Assembly: GCF_963676665.1 (NCBI RefSeq)
Contig: NZ_OY781378.1
Coordinates: 558,001-622,000 of the forward strand
Source: an uncultured Tolumonas sp.
GTDB taxonomy: Bacteria > Pseudomonadota > Gammaproteobacteria > Enterobacterales > Aeromonadaceae
Direction: 5' to 3'
Length of the DNA: 64,000 nt
Under the pieces are notes generated by a model. The model saw nothing but the letters and a program-made list of their open reading frames with translations, made no database searches and was not told where the DNA came from. A program made the position numbers and the translations under genes. Shown here piece after piece: positions 36,925 to 45,231 of this stretch; the stretch's first letter is position 1, and the number at the start of each line of letters is the position of its first letter.

Positions 36925-38061
36925 CTATCGATTTATTGAGCGTAAAATAACAAATTTACTGTTGCTGGCAATACATTCTGCGCCACCAAAGAGACGTTTT
37001 AATTTGATGTGATAATCCAAATGTCGGTTACCGACAATCCACAGTTCACCACCACGTTTCAGACAACGTTTGGCATCGCGGAACATCTGCCAAGCAATGT
37101 CATCGGTGATGGTTTGCAATTGATGAAATGGCGGATTACAAATAATGACATCAATACTGTTGCTGTCGATGCCATTCAGCGAGTGACCAACTTGAAAGCG
37201 GCTACGCGCCAGATCTTGCGGGCGGTTTTTTTCAACGTTCAACTGGCTCGATGCCACCGCCATATACGACTCATCGAGGAATAGCAGTTCAGCTTCCGGG
37301 TTATATTCCAGCGCCATTAAACCCAGCACACCGTTACCGCAACCTAAATCAACCATCAGCCCACGTTTTTGGCGTGGCAGATTTTCCAGCAGGAAACGTG
37401 CACCGATATCCAGACTGGCACGGGCAAACACGTTGGCATGGTTGGCGATCTGATAATCCGTGTTATCCAGTGGCCATACGGTCGGATAAGGGTTAGTAAC
37501 CGCCGGACGATCTTCCACTTGTGGGTAGATCAAACGTGCTTTTTTCCACGCCAGCGAGGTTTTGGTGCTGCCCAGGATCTGTTCAAACAACGCCAGCGTC
37601 GAGTTGTGGATCTCTTTCACTTTACCCGCTGCAATGATGCGGGTTTCCGGTGTCACCACCTCGCGCAGACGCAGCAGCTGATATTCCAGCATCGCCAGTG
37701 TCTTTGGCACTTTGATCAGCACCAGTGACGGCGCTGCGGGTAACGGTGCCAGCACATCTTGCTGGTGCAGTGGCAGTTCTTCCAACTCATTGGTTTGCCA
37801 GTTACGGCGCGTAGCTTCCTGACTTAACAGTGAATCACTGATCGCAATTGGCTGATAATGCGCTAACCCGCAGGTGAGTGCGCCAAAGCTATCATTGAAA
37901 ATCAGGATCGGGCCTTGGCTGGCGGCGCTTTGCAGTTGTTCAGCGGTGAGTTCCCGCAGCAGATATTCATCGGCAGCATCCCATGCTTGCAGATTGGGAT
38001 CATTGGTAGAAGGGTAGCGGTGCAGCGTGAGCTCACTCGTTTCCAGGTTCAACAGGTTCAT
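36925..38061 (-). CDS. rlmG: 23S rRNA (guanine-1835-N2)-methyltransferase
   Basis: A 378-residue methyltransferase, the exact length of E. coli RlmG, which methylates G1835 in 23S rRNA. It has an N-terminal degenerate methyltransferase-like half, then the active half with the SAM loop LMVDLGCGNGVLGLMAL and the base-amine motif NPPFHQ. The final segment GGAECIASNSKFVILRSI is typical of the RsmC/RlmG family. It diverges from the AlkB-like gene. Confidence 0.93.
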   Translation of the reverse strand: MNLLNLETSELTLHRYPSTNDPNLQAWDAADEYLLRELTAEQLQSAASQGPILIFNDSFGALTCGLAHYQPIAISDSLLSQEATRRNWQTNELEELPLHQQDVLAPLPAAPSLVLIKVPKTLAMLEYQLLRLREVVTPETRIIAAGKVKEIHNSTLALFEQILGSTKTSLAWKKARLIYPQVEDRPAVTNPYPTVWPLDNTDYQIANHANVFARASLDIGARFLLENLPRQKRGLMVDLGCGNGVLGLMALEYNPEAELLFLDESYMAVASSQLNVEKNRPQDLARSRFQVGHSLNGIDSNSIDVIICNPPFHQLQTITDDIAWQMFRDAKRCLKRGGELWIVGNRHLDYHIKLKRLFGGAECIASNSKFVILRSINR

Positions 38062-38134
38062 GCCGTTTCCATCTCATAATAATGTCGCTATTCTACCTGT
38101 CATCCTCGTTCAGACCAATGCACCGGAGCAGAAA

Positions 38135-38719
38135 ATGCCGTTAGAACGTCAGTTACTTACCGATGCAGAGTTGTGGTGGCAGTCCGATTTTTTACCGGCA
38201 CCGGTTGCGCAGCATTGGTATGCCTTATTACTGCAACAGGTTAACTGGCAACAATTACCGATCCGGATGTTTGGTCGGGTGCTGTTACAGCCGCGATTAC
38301 TGTGTTGGTATGGTGATGCCAGTTACACCTACTCCAAGCTGACGCTCCCGGCCACGCCTTGGCCTGTTTGGTTATTGCCTTTAAAACAGCAGGTGGAACA
38401 GGCTGTTGGTGCCAGTTTTAACGGCGTATTACTCAATTATTACCGCGACGGACAAGATTCGATGGGCTGGCACAGCGATGATGAACCAGAGCTGGGGCGT
38501 GACCCGCTGATTGTCTCGGTCAGTTTAGGGGCTGCACGGCGTTTTACGCTGAAACACAAACAGCAACCATTGAAACACGAATTATTGTTAACCGAGGGTA
38601 GTTTGTTGGTGATGGCGGGGCACATGCAGCATTATTGGCTGCATGCGTTACCGAAAATGGCGCGTGTTCAGGATGGGCGGATCAACCTGACGTTCCGTCA
38701 GATTCTTTCTGGTTCATAG
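38135..38719 (+). CDS. AlkB-like 2-oxoglutarate/Fe(II) dioxygenase
   Basis: A 194-residue dioxygenase of the AlkB superfamily, more like the ALKBH2/3 group than E. coli AlkB. The iron ligands are His113 and Asp115 (MGWHSDDEPELG) and probably His170 (HYWLHALPK), with Arg182 and Arg188 (RINLTFR) for 2-oxoglutarate. LLNYYRDGQDSMGWH is the family's core. It likely reverses N-alkyl lesions in DNA or RNA. The ATG at 38135 has GGAG six bases upstream; a frame starting at 38027 runs into rlmG and is rejected. Its 3' end overlaps the opposing TPR gene by 22 bp. Confidence 0.9.
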   Translation: MPLERQLLTDAELWWQSDFLPAPVAQHWYALLLQQVNWQQLPIRMFGRVLLQPRLLCWYGDASYTYSKLTLPATPWPVWLLPLKQQVEQAVGASFNGVLLNYYRDGQDSMGWHSDDEPELGRDPLIVSVSLGAARRFTLKHKQQPLKHELLLTEGSLLVMAGHMQHYWLHALPKMARVQDGRINLTFRQILSGS

Positions 38720-40902
38720 CGTTGCACCAAGGCTTGACTGACCTCAGCAATCACACTTTGCCAGTCACCCAATACCGGCTGGCGGAATAAACGTGCTGAA
38801 TGATACCAGGGTGAATCAGCCCGGTCGGTCAACCAGCGCCAATCATTGTTATAGGCCAGTAATATCCAAACCGTTTTACCCATCGCCCCCGCCAGATGCG
38901 CCACGGCCGTATCCACCGTGATCACTAAATCCAACCCGGCAATAATGGCTGCCGTGGCTGCAAAATCATTTAATATTTTATCCGGGAAATGGACATTAGC
39001 GGCGGCGATGGTTTGTCTGACATGTTCCGGCAGCGGTTGCTGCAGGCAAAGATAATCCGCCGGCAGCACAGATAATAACGGCTTAAACGTCGCTAAGGGT
39101 ATGGAGCGCGCACGATCGTTGTGATGTTTGGCATTGCCAGCCCAGACAAAACCAATTTGTGAACGTTGGCCTTTGTTTGGTTTTTGCTTGCTGTTGGCTA
39201 CTTGTTTGGCGGGAATAGTTAAATAACCTTTCGCAGCAGGAATAGATGCCAGCGTCGTAGCGAAGGCGAGAGGCAGACTCATCAACGGGCATTGCCAGTC
39301 ATGCGCGGGCAGGTTATCGCCACGTACAATAATTTGCTCAATACCAGGCAATTCACTTAGCAGGCTATGTAATACGTCTGGCACTTCAAGAATCACCCGC
39401 GCCCCGCGCTTGGCGACCAGAGTGACGTAACGACAAAACTGGATGGTGTCGCCAAAACCTTGTTCGGCATGCAATAAAATCGTTTGTCCGGATAAAAAAG
39501 GTTCTCCGCGCCATTGTGGTTTTTGCCACTGCCGTTGTTTGGTGTTTTCACTGAGCCAGGTTTTTCGCCATTCATATAGTTGCCAGCCCAGCAACATGTG
39601 TCCTTGTATCAAATGACAATGCGCCTGATTCCAGTAGGTTTCTGACAGGTTAGGATCTAACTCCCTAGCGCGTTTAAAATCCGCTTGCGCATCATCAAAT
39701 TGACGCAATTCATATAACATCATGCCGTGTGTATTCAGCGCACTGGCAAAGTGAGGGCGCAATTGGATTGCCCGCCATAAGCAACTGAGGGCCAGCCAGT
39801 GACGTTGCATATCACGTAAAACAATCGCACAGTCGTGCCATAATTCGGCACTATTGGGCGATAACATCAGTGCTCGTCGATAACAGCCTAAAGCATCATT
39901 TAACCGGCGTTGTTTTAGTAATACACCCGCAAGCCCATGCCAAGCGTTAATGTGATTGGGTTGTTCGCGCGTCAGTTGCTGATAACGCTGCCGAGCTTGT
40001 TCCCATAAGCCGCATTTTTCCAAACTGACAGCAAGATTAAACAGCGCATCGGTGTATTGCGGCTGTTTTTTGAGGGCTTGCTGATAATAGGTTTGCGCTT
40101 CTTCATGTTGTTTTAAATCATCAAGGATCACGCCGCAGTTATTATCAGCATCGGCATTGTTGGGTTCCATGTCGGCAACTTGGTGATAGCACAGGAATGC
40201 CTCTTTATAGCGATGCAGTTGTCGTAAAATTGCACCCTGCTCGGTCAGACAATCGGTACAATCCGGCGATAATTGCAGGGCTTGTTGAATATAATGCAGC
40301 GCTTGTTCGTATAATTCGGCTTGTGACAATGCTTTCGCGGTAACTCGCCAGCTCATCGCTTCTTGCGGATAGTGCTGCAAGAGCTGGCCGAACAGATCTA
40401 AGGCTTCCGCATTTTTCCCCTGCTCATAAAATAAATTACCGAGATTAATCAAAGCGTCCCGGTGCTCGGGTTTTAATACTAAAACTTGCCGCCAACACTG
40501 TTCTGCCTGTTCCAAACGTTGCAGATGTTGGAATGTTACCCCCAGATTATTCCAAGCGGCAGACATAGCCGGGTCAACCGCAATCGCTCGTTCAAAACAA
40601 TCTAATGCCGCCAGGTAATCTTTTTTTGCCAACAAAACCAAACCGCGGTCAGACAATAGATCACAATCGTCAGGGGCTAATTCCTGTGCTTGTTGCAACA
40701 CATACTCTGATTCGGCGTAACGGGTTTGCTGATATAAAGAGATACCAAACAGGTGCAGGGCGGTGCGGTGGCGAGGCTGCTGTTGCAAAATATGGATATA
40801 ACATTGTTGCGCATCATCGAGCCGACCCTGTTCATGCAGCCATTGTCCGCGTAACAGGTGTTGTTCTGATGTCGATGGCCGCTGAGGATCGGTTGTAAAC
40901 AT
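38698..40902 (-). CDS. TPR protein with a C-terminal GT9/GT41-like glycosyltransferase domain
   Basis: A 734-residue protein. Residues ~15-450 hold about a dozen tetratricopeptide repeats (for example AAWNNLGVTFQHLQRLEQAEQCWRQVL), forming a protein-binding superhelix. Residues ~460-734 resemble a glycosyltransferase fold often found after TPRs: ILLHAEQGFGDTIQFCRYV, IGFVWAGNAKHHNDRARSIPL, and near the end LDLVITVDTAVAHLAGAMGKTVWILL. There is no signal peptide, so it should be cytoplasmic. It may glycosylate proteins, but donor and target are unknown. There is no clear Shine-Dalgarno. It converges on and overlaps the AlkB-like gene. Confidence 0.78.
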   Translation of the reverse strand: MFTTDPQRPSTSEQHLLRGQWLHEQGRLDDAQQCYIHILQQQPRHRTALHLFGISLYQQTRYAESEYVLQQAQELAPDDCDLLSDRGLVLLAKKDYLAALDCFERAIAVDPAMSAAWNNLGVTFQHLQRLEQAEQCWRQVLVLKPEHRDALINLGNLFYEQGKNAEALDLFGQLLQHYPQEAMSWRVTAKALSQAELYEQALHYIQQALQLSPDCTDCLTEQGAILRQLHRYKEAFLCYHQVADMEPNNADADNNCGVILDDLKQHEEAQTYYQQALKKQPQYTDALFNLAVSLEKCGLWEQARQRYQQLTREQPNHINAWHGLAGVLLKQRRLNDALGCYRRALMLSPNSAELWHDCAIVLRDMQRHWLALSCLWRAIQLRPHFASALNTHGMMLYELRQFDDAQADFKRARELDPNLSETYWNQAHCHLIQGHMLLGWQLYEWRKTWLSENTKQRQWQKPQWRGEPFLSGQTILLHAEQGFGDTIQFCRYVTLVAKRGARVILEVPDVLHSLLSELPGIEQIIVRGDNLPAHDWQCPLMSLPLAFATTLASIPAAKGYLTIPAKQVANSKQKPNKGQRSQIGFVWAGNAKHHNDRARSIPLATFKPLLSVLPADYLCLQQPLPEHVRQTIAAANVHFPDKILNDFAATAAIIAGLDLVITVDTAVAHLAGAMGKTVWILLAYNNDWRWLTDRADSPWYHSARLFRQPVLGDWQSVIAEVSQALVQRYEPERI

Positions 40903-41126
40903 AGTAACTACTGGCTGTGCTGATGGCCGTCATTCGATGGGGATGGAATGTGAGACTGGCCCTGATTTGATAGCGCCACTATAACGAGCAAAGAATAACC
41001 ATAACCAGCTGGGGTGGTGAAAAGAATATGAAATAAACGTTAAGAATTGTAAGTATTGAGAATAATTCCCAGAAATGAAAATAACCTTATCTGTAATCGG
41101 GTTGTATGTCAGGGCTGACACGTTAT

Positions 41127-41156
41127 GCTGTAACTCCAATTACTTTGGGTTGGATA
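41127..41156 (+). repeat. ERIC remnant, one end only
   Basis: GTAACTCCAATTACTTTGGG followed by TTGGATA matches the terminal ~25 bp of the full ERIC copies, with a short insertion. It is between the divergent TPR gene and bolA, 20 bp before the bolA start. Confidence 0.6.
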
Positions 41157-41175
41157 TCACGGCGGAGAATAAACT

Positions 41176-41487
41176 ATGTCGATGCAACAGCATATTGAAC
41201 AAACCTTACAACAAGGGTTGGAACCAACCTGGTTGTCAGTAACCAACGAAAGTCACATGCATCGATCTTCCGGGCCGGATGCGGAAAGTCACTTTAAAGT
41301 GGTTGTGGTGAGTGCATTATTTGATGGTGAACGACTGGTCGCCCGTCATCGCCGGGTGAATACACTGTTGGCGCAGGCTTTGCAAAGTGGTGTACATGCG
41401 TTGGCGTTGCATACCTACACGCCGGCAGAGTGGCAAGCACGTGCAGCACTGGCACCCGATTCGCCAAATTGCGCCGGGCACAAATAA
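41176..41487 (+). CDS. bolA: BolA family regulator
   Basis: A 103-residue BolA protein (E. coli 105). Family features are VTNESHMHRSSGPDAESHFKVVVVS, ERLVARHRRVNTLLAQAL and VHALALHTYTPAEW. The His in the C-terminal helix region can share an Fe-S cluster with monothiol glutaredoxins. BolA also acts as a DNA-binding morphology and biofilm regulator. GGAG precedes the ATG by nine bases. In E. coli bolA is next to yajG and ampG, both nearby here. apbE follows after 24 bp. Confidence 0.94.
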   Translation: MSMQQHIEQTLQQGLEPTWLSVTNESHMHRSSGPDAESHFKVVVVSALFDGERLVARHRRVNTLLAQALQSGVHALALHTYTPAEWQARAALAPDSPNCAGHK

Positions 41488-41511
41488 TTAATAAACGACA
41501 GGAGAGGTGGT

Positions 41512-42540
41512 ATGTCGTGGAGTAGATTTGGAATAGGGTTTTTGATGTTGGCAGCGTTAGCGGGGTGCGATAAACCTGGCGCCGAAAGCCCGATGCTGGA
41601 AATTCATGGCCGCACGATGGGCACTTTTTATGGTGTCAAAGTGGTCGGTGATTTCCCCGGTGGCCAACAGGCGCTGCAAACGCAGGTCGACACTCTGCTA
41701 AAACACTACAATGATGAAATCTCCACCTATGATCCAAACTCTTCTTTGTCGAAATTTAATCAACAACAAACTACCGCGCCGTTTCCTGTTTCGCAGGATA
41801 TGGCGGATATCGTGATCAGTACGGTGCGGGTTGGTCAGCGTACGCAAGGCGTACTCGATGTCACCGTTGGGCCGCTGGTGAATTTATGGGGTTTTGGGCC
41901 GGATAAACGCCCAGTGAAAATCCCAACAGATGCGCAAATTGCCGCCGCGCGTCAACGTGTGGGTATCCAACATCTGCATGTCGATGTCAGTGCTGATCAT
42001 GCGGAACTTCGTAAAGATATTCCTAACATGTATGTCGATCTGTCGACTGTCGGTGAAGGTTTTGGCGCAGACAAAGTGGCCGACTTCCTGGAATCACGCG
42101 GTGTGCACAATTATCTGGTGGAAATTGCTGGCGCTTCCCGTAGTCGGGGTGTGAATGCCAAAGGCGAACCATGGAAGCTGGCGATTCAGAAACCAACCGA
42201 TGAGTTGGATGAAGTGCAAGCGATCGTCAAACCGGATGGTCGGGCGATCAGTACCTCAGGCAGCTATCGCAATTATTATGAACTCGATGGTCAGCGTTAT
42301 TCGCACATTATCGATCCGGCGACTGGTAAACCGATCACCCATCGTCTGGTTTCAGCCACTGTGATCACGCCCACCGCACTGGAAGCCGATGGTTTAGATA
42401 CCGCCCTGATGGTGATGGGGCCCGAGAAAGCGATGGCGTTTGCCCAGCAACAACGTCTGGCTGTCTATCTGGTGATCAAAACCGATAAAGGCTTCAAAGC
42501 GGAATACAGTGAGACATTTAAGCCTTATTTAGTGCAATAA
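41512..42540 (+). CDS. apbE: FAD:protein FMN transferase, lipoprotein
   Basis: A 342-residue ApbE-family protein anchored by a lipobox (LAALAGC, Cys19). It attaches FMN to a Thr in partner flavoproteins such as NqrB, NqrC or RnfG outside the cytoplasm. MGTFYGVKVVG, the Ser/Thr-rich VDLSTVGEGFGADKVADFL, VEIAGASRSRGVN, STSGSYRNYYELDG, YSHIIDPATGKPI and the metal-binding ALEADGLDTALMVMG follow the usual order. One change: the common EIGGE motif reads EIAGA here. No Rnf or Nqr genes are in the window. Confidence 0.92.
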   Translation: MSWSRFGIGFLMLAALAGCDKPGAESPMLEIHGRTMGTFYGVKVVGDFPGGQQALQTQVDTLLKHYNDEISTYDPNSSLSKFNQQQTTAPFPVSQDMADIVISTVRVGQRTQGVLDVTVGPLVNLWGFGPDKRPVKIPTDAQIAAARQRVGIQHLHVDVSADHAELRKDIPNMYVDLSTVGEGFGADKVADFLESRGVHNYLVEIAGASRSRGVNAKGEPWKLAIQKPTDELDEVQAIVKPDGRAISTSGSYRNYYELDGQRYSHIIDPATGKPITHRLVSATVITPTALEADGLDTALMVMGPEKAMAFAQQQRLAVYLVIKTDKGFKAEYSETFKPYLVQ

Positions 42541-42560
42541 ATCGTCCGCTAAGACTCGTA

Positions 42561-42590
42561 GGGCAAAGGGCGTTGGTTCTCCCTTTGTCC
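42561..42590. terminator. stem-loop between apbE and the HTH gene
   Basis: GGGCAAAGGG (42561-42570) and CCCTTTGTCC (42581-42590) form a 10-bp stem with one mismatch and a 10-nt loop. There is no T-run. Next to it, AATGATGACATCATT (42591-42605) is a perfect 7-1-7 palindrome over the stop of the HTH gene. Confidence 0.45.
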
Positions 42591-42600
42591 AATGATGACA

Positions 42601-43008
42601 TCATTCAGGGGTGATTTTTTTTGCCAAATTTAAAAACTGACTCATCCCTTCTTTATCCAGATAACCATCTGGTCGCTTATGCGAACGCAGATATTGATAG
42701 CCAGAAACAGTACTGACTAATTTATCTAAATCAATGTTGGAAATGATTTCATTCATCACGACTTCATAGCTTAGTTTTAATGCTTCCGCATCGACTACTT
42801 CTGCTTGTCGATATAGATAACCACAGCCTGTAGCTAGAAATTCAAGTGAACAATTAGCACGCATGGCGATTTGATTGGCTTTGAGCAAACTGGGTTCACT
42901 GCCTTTTAGATATTTACGAATTAACGCTTCGCTTAAACCAACGCGGCGGGCAAAGCCACTAACACTTTCTTCACCGATTAATTCTGCTAATCGTGTGGCA
43001 AAACTCAT
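42601..43008 (-). CDS. small HTH (Cro/C1-type) transcriptional regulator
   Basis: A 135-residue protein. Residues ~5-60 are a helix-turn-helix (GFARRVGLSEALIRKYLKG) followed by LKANQIAMRANCSLEFLATG, a pattern seen in phage-like XRE repressors. The C-terminal 70 residues are acidic and helical with no domain I recognise. AAGGT lies eight bases before the ATG. No phage genes surround it, so it is probably a domesticated or solitary regulator. The dyad at 43054-43074 in the divergent gap with ydhF is a natural binding-site candidate. Confidence 0.75.
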   Translation of the reverse strand: MSFATRLAELIGEESVSGFARRVGLSEALIRKYLKGSEPSLLKANQIAMRANCSLEFLATGCGYLYRQAEVVDAEALKLSYEVVMNEIISNIDLDKLVSTVSGYQYLRSHKRPDGYLDKEGMSQFLNLAKKITPE

Positions 43009-43053
43009 AAGTTCGTACCTTAGTTCGGGAATGTTATTAAGATCGATTGTAGT

Positions 43054-43074
43054 TGCTAGGTGTTCACTCTAGCA
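43054..43074. promoter_or_regulatory. candidate operator for the HTH regulator
   Basis: TGCTAG-N9-CTAGCA is a 6-9-6 inverted repeat in the 101-bp divergent gap between the HTH gene and ydhF. Confidence 0.4.
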
Positions 43075-43109
43075 TGCTGGTAATAAGACAATACAGGCGG
43101 AAAAAATAG

Positions 43110-44018
43110 ATGATTTCACGTGTCGAAGCGGCCCCCGGTGGTTTTCAATTATCCGAGTTTATTCAAGGTTACTGGCGACTGGCGGAATGGAATATGTCTG
43201 CCCAGCAGCGACTGGATTTTCTCAAACAACATCTGGAGCTGGGTATTACCTCGGTTGACCACGCTGATATCTACGGCGGTTACAGCTGCGAACAACTGTT
43301 TGGTGAAGCGTTAGCACTGGAACCAGCTCTGCGTCAGCAACTGGAAATTGTGACCAAATGCGATATCAAATTACTGTCAGCAAAATATCCTGATCGCACG
43401 GTGAAGCATTACGACACCTCTGCCTCACACATTGCCTATTCGGTCGATAATTCACTGCAAAAATTAGGCACCGATTATCTCGATCTGTTACTGATCCACC
43501 GTCCGGATCCACTGATGAATGCCGATGAAGTAGCCGATACGTTTGTGCAGCTGAAACAAAGTGGCAAAGTGCGTCATTTCGGCGTGTCGAACTTCACCCC
43601 ATATCAGTTCGACCTGCTGCAATCGCGTCTGGATTTCCCGCTGGTCACCAATCAGGTGGAAGTGAATCCGGTTAATATCTTCGCTTTACATGACGGTACG
43701 CTGGATCAAATGCAGATGAAGCGCATCCGCCCGATGATTTGGTCGGCGTTAGGTGGCGGCTCTATTTTTACCGCACAAACGGAACAGGCACACAGTCTGC
43801 GCACCGTGTTAAGTAATGTCAGCGAAGAGCTGGGCGGCGCAAGTCTGGATCAGGTGATTTACGCCTGGTTGCTGAAACTGCCTTGTCAGCCATTGCCAAT
43901 TATTGGTTCCGGCAATATTGAGCGTGTGCGTTCTGCGGTAGCAGCAAAAGCGATCAATCTGACGCGTGAACAGTGGTTTAGCATCTGGGAAGCCGCTGCT
44001 GGTCATGAAGTGCCTTAA
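43110..44018 (+). CDS. ydhF: aldo/keto reductase, YdhF-like
   Basis: A 302-residue aldo/keto reductase. The catalytic tetrad is visible as Asp and Tyr in VDHADIYGGY, Lys in VTKCD and His in LLIHRPDP. NADPH-binding segments near the C-terminus include LPIIGSGNIERVRSAV. It matches E. coli YdhF (298) in length and order; its natural substrate is unknown. The upstream divergent gap holds an inverted repeat, so the neighbouring HTH protein may control it. Confidence 0.9.
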   Translation: MISRVEAAPGGFQLSEFIQGYWRLAEWNMSAQQRLDFLKQHLELGITSVDHADIYGGYSCEQLFGEALALEPALRQQLEIVTKCDIKLLSAKYPDRTVKHYDTSASHIAYSVDNSLQKLGTDYLDLLLIHRPDPLMNADEVADTFVQLKQSGKVRHFGVSNFTPYQFDLLQSRLDFPLVTNQVEVNPVNIFALHDGTLDQMQMKRIRPMIWSALGGGSIFTAQTEQAHSLRTVLSNVSEELGGASLDQVIYAWLLKLPCQPLPIIGSGNIERVRSAVAAKAINLTREQWFSIWEAAAGHEVP

Positions 44019-44073
44019 AACAAGCTGTGTTTCCTGGCTTGTCGTCAGCTAAAAGAGCGGTTAAACTCACAAA

Positions 44074-44093
44074 TACTGTATGCATGAACAGTG
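44074..44093 (+). promoter_or_regulatory. LexA (SOS) box of dinB
   Basis: TACTGTATGCATGAACAGTG contains the invariant CTGT-N8-ACAG core (44076-44091) and a TA flank as in the consensus. It ends seven bases before the dinB ATG, so bound LexA would also cover the Shine-Dalgarno region. Confidence 0.85.
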
Positions 44094-44099
44094 TTTGTG

Positions 44100-45155
44100 A
44101 TGAGAAAAATTATCCATGTGGATATGGACTGCTTTTTTGCTGCAGTCGAGATGCGCGACAATCCGGCGCTGGTGTCGTTGCCATTGGCGATTGGCAGCCC
44201 GGCGGAGCGTCGTGGCGTCATTTCGACCTGTAATTATGTCGCGCGTCGTTATGGCATTCGTTCGGCCATGGCGACGGCACATGCATTGCGTCTTTGCCCG
44301 CGTTTGGTATTACTGCCGGGCCGTATGGCGTTATACCGTGAGGTGTCGCGCCAAGTGATGCAGATCTTTGCCCGCTACAGCGAGATCATTGAACCTGTCT
44401 CGATCGATGAAGCTTATATTGATGTCACTGACAGCCCGTTATTTCAAGGCAGTGCGACACGTATTGCCGAAGCGATCCGGGCGGATATTCAACGCGAATT
44501 AAATCTCACCGCCTCTGCCGGTGTGGCGCCGAATAAATTCTTAGCCAAAATTGCTTCTGAGCGCAATAAACCAGACGGTCTGTTTGTCTTATCACCCCCA
44601 CAGGTGCCGGAGTTTGTCCGCCAGCTGGCGTTATCACGTATTCCGGGTATTGGTGGAAAAACCGCCGAGCGGTTAAATGCGGTCGGTTTGCACACGTGTG
44701 CCGATGTGCAACAGTTTCCTCGTCAGCAACTACTGCTGCAATTTGGCAAAACCGGCTTGATGTTATTAGAGCGGGCGTATGGCATTGATGAGCGGCCGTT
44801 GAATACCTCACGGGAACGCAAATCGGTCGGTGTGGAAACCACTTTCGCGGTTGATATTGCATTAGAAGAACAGGGCCACGCCATGTTGCCGCAATTGTTG
44901 GCGGAGTTGTCGAAGCGGTTACAGCGCCGGGAGTGGCGCGGGCAGATCGCCCGGCAAGGCGTCAAAATCAAATTTGCCGATTTTCAGCAAACCACCGTTG
45001 AACGTTCGGTAAATCGATTTTCACCACCACTATTTGATGAGTTATTACATGAAGCCTGGCTGCGTGGCGGGGGTAAACCCGTGCGTTTGGTTGGCATCAA
45101 TATTGGTTTTCCAGCCGCCGAAAATTCGCAACAGCTGCCGCTTGATCTGCAATAA
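44100..45155 (+). CDS. dinB: DNA polymerase IV
   Basis: A 351-residue Y-family translesion polymerase (E. coli 351). The palm residues are Asp8 (MRKIIHVDMDCFFAAVE) and the Asp-Glu pair near residue 103 (SIDEAYIDVTD). The finger and thumb segments VISTCNYVARRYGIRSAMATAHAL, NKFLAKIASERNKPDG and RIPGIGGKTAERL are typical. The ATG at 44100 gives the E. coli-like N-terminus; a GTG at 44091 falls in the LexA box. It has no canonical QLxLF clamp-binding motif, but ends QQLPLDLQ, which is close. Confidence 0.96.
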   Translation: MRKIIHVDMDCFFAAVEMRDNPALVSLPLAIGSPAERRGVISTCNYVARRYGIRSAMATAHALRLCPRLVLLPGRMALYREVSRQVMQIFARYSEIIEPVSIDEAYIDVTDSPLFQGSATRIAEAIRADIQRELNLTASAGVAPNKFLAKIASERNKPDGLFVLSPPQVPEFVRQLALSRIPGIGGKTAERLNAVGLHTCADVQQFPRQQLLLQFGKTGLMLLERAYGIDERPLNTSRERKSVGVETTFAVDIALEEQGHAMLPQLLAELSKRLQRREWRGQIARQGVKIKFADFQQTTVERSVNRFSPPLFDELLHEAWLRGGGKPVRLVGINIGFPAAENSQQLPLDLQ

Positions 45156-45190
45156 AAAAGCCCTTCGTTTTACCGATGGGCTTTTTATTT
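45152..45190. terminator. bidirectional terminator between dinB and eptA
   Basis: AAAAAGCCC pairs with GGGCTTTTT around a loop that itself holds a TCG/CGA pair. A and T tracts on both sides serve both convergent genes. Confidence 0.85.
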
Positions 45191-45231
45191 GTTGATGACG
45201 GCTCACAGTCATCACCGGCGAAGGCGGCTAA

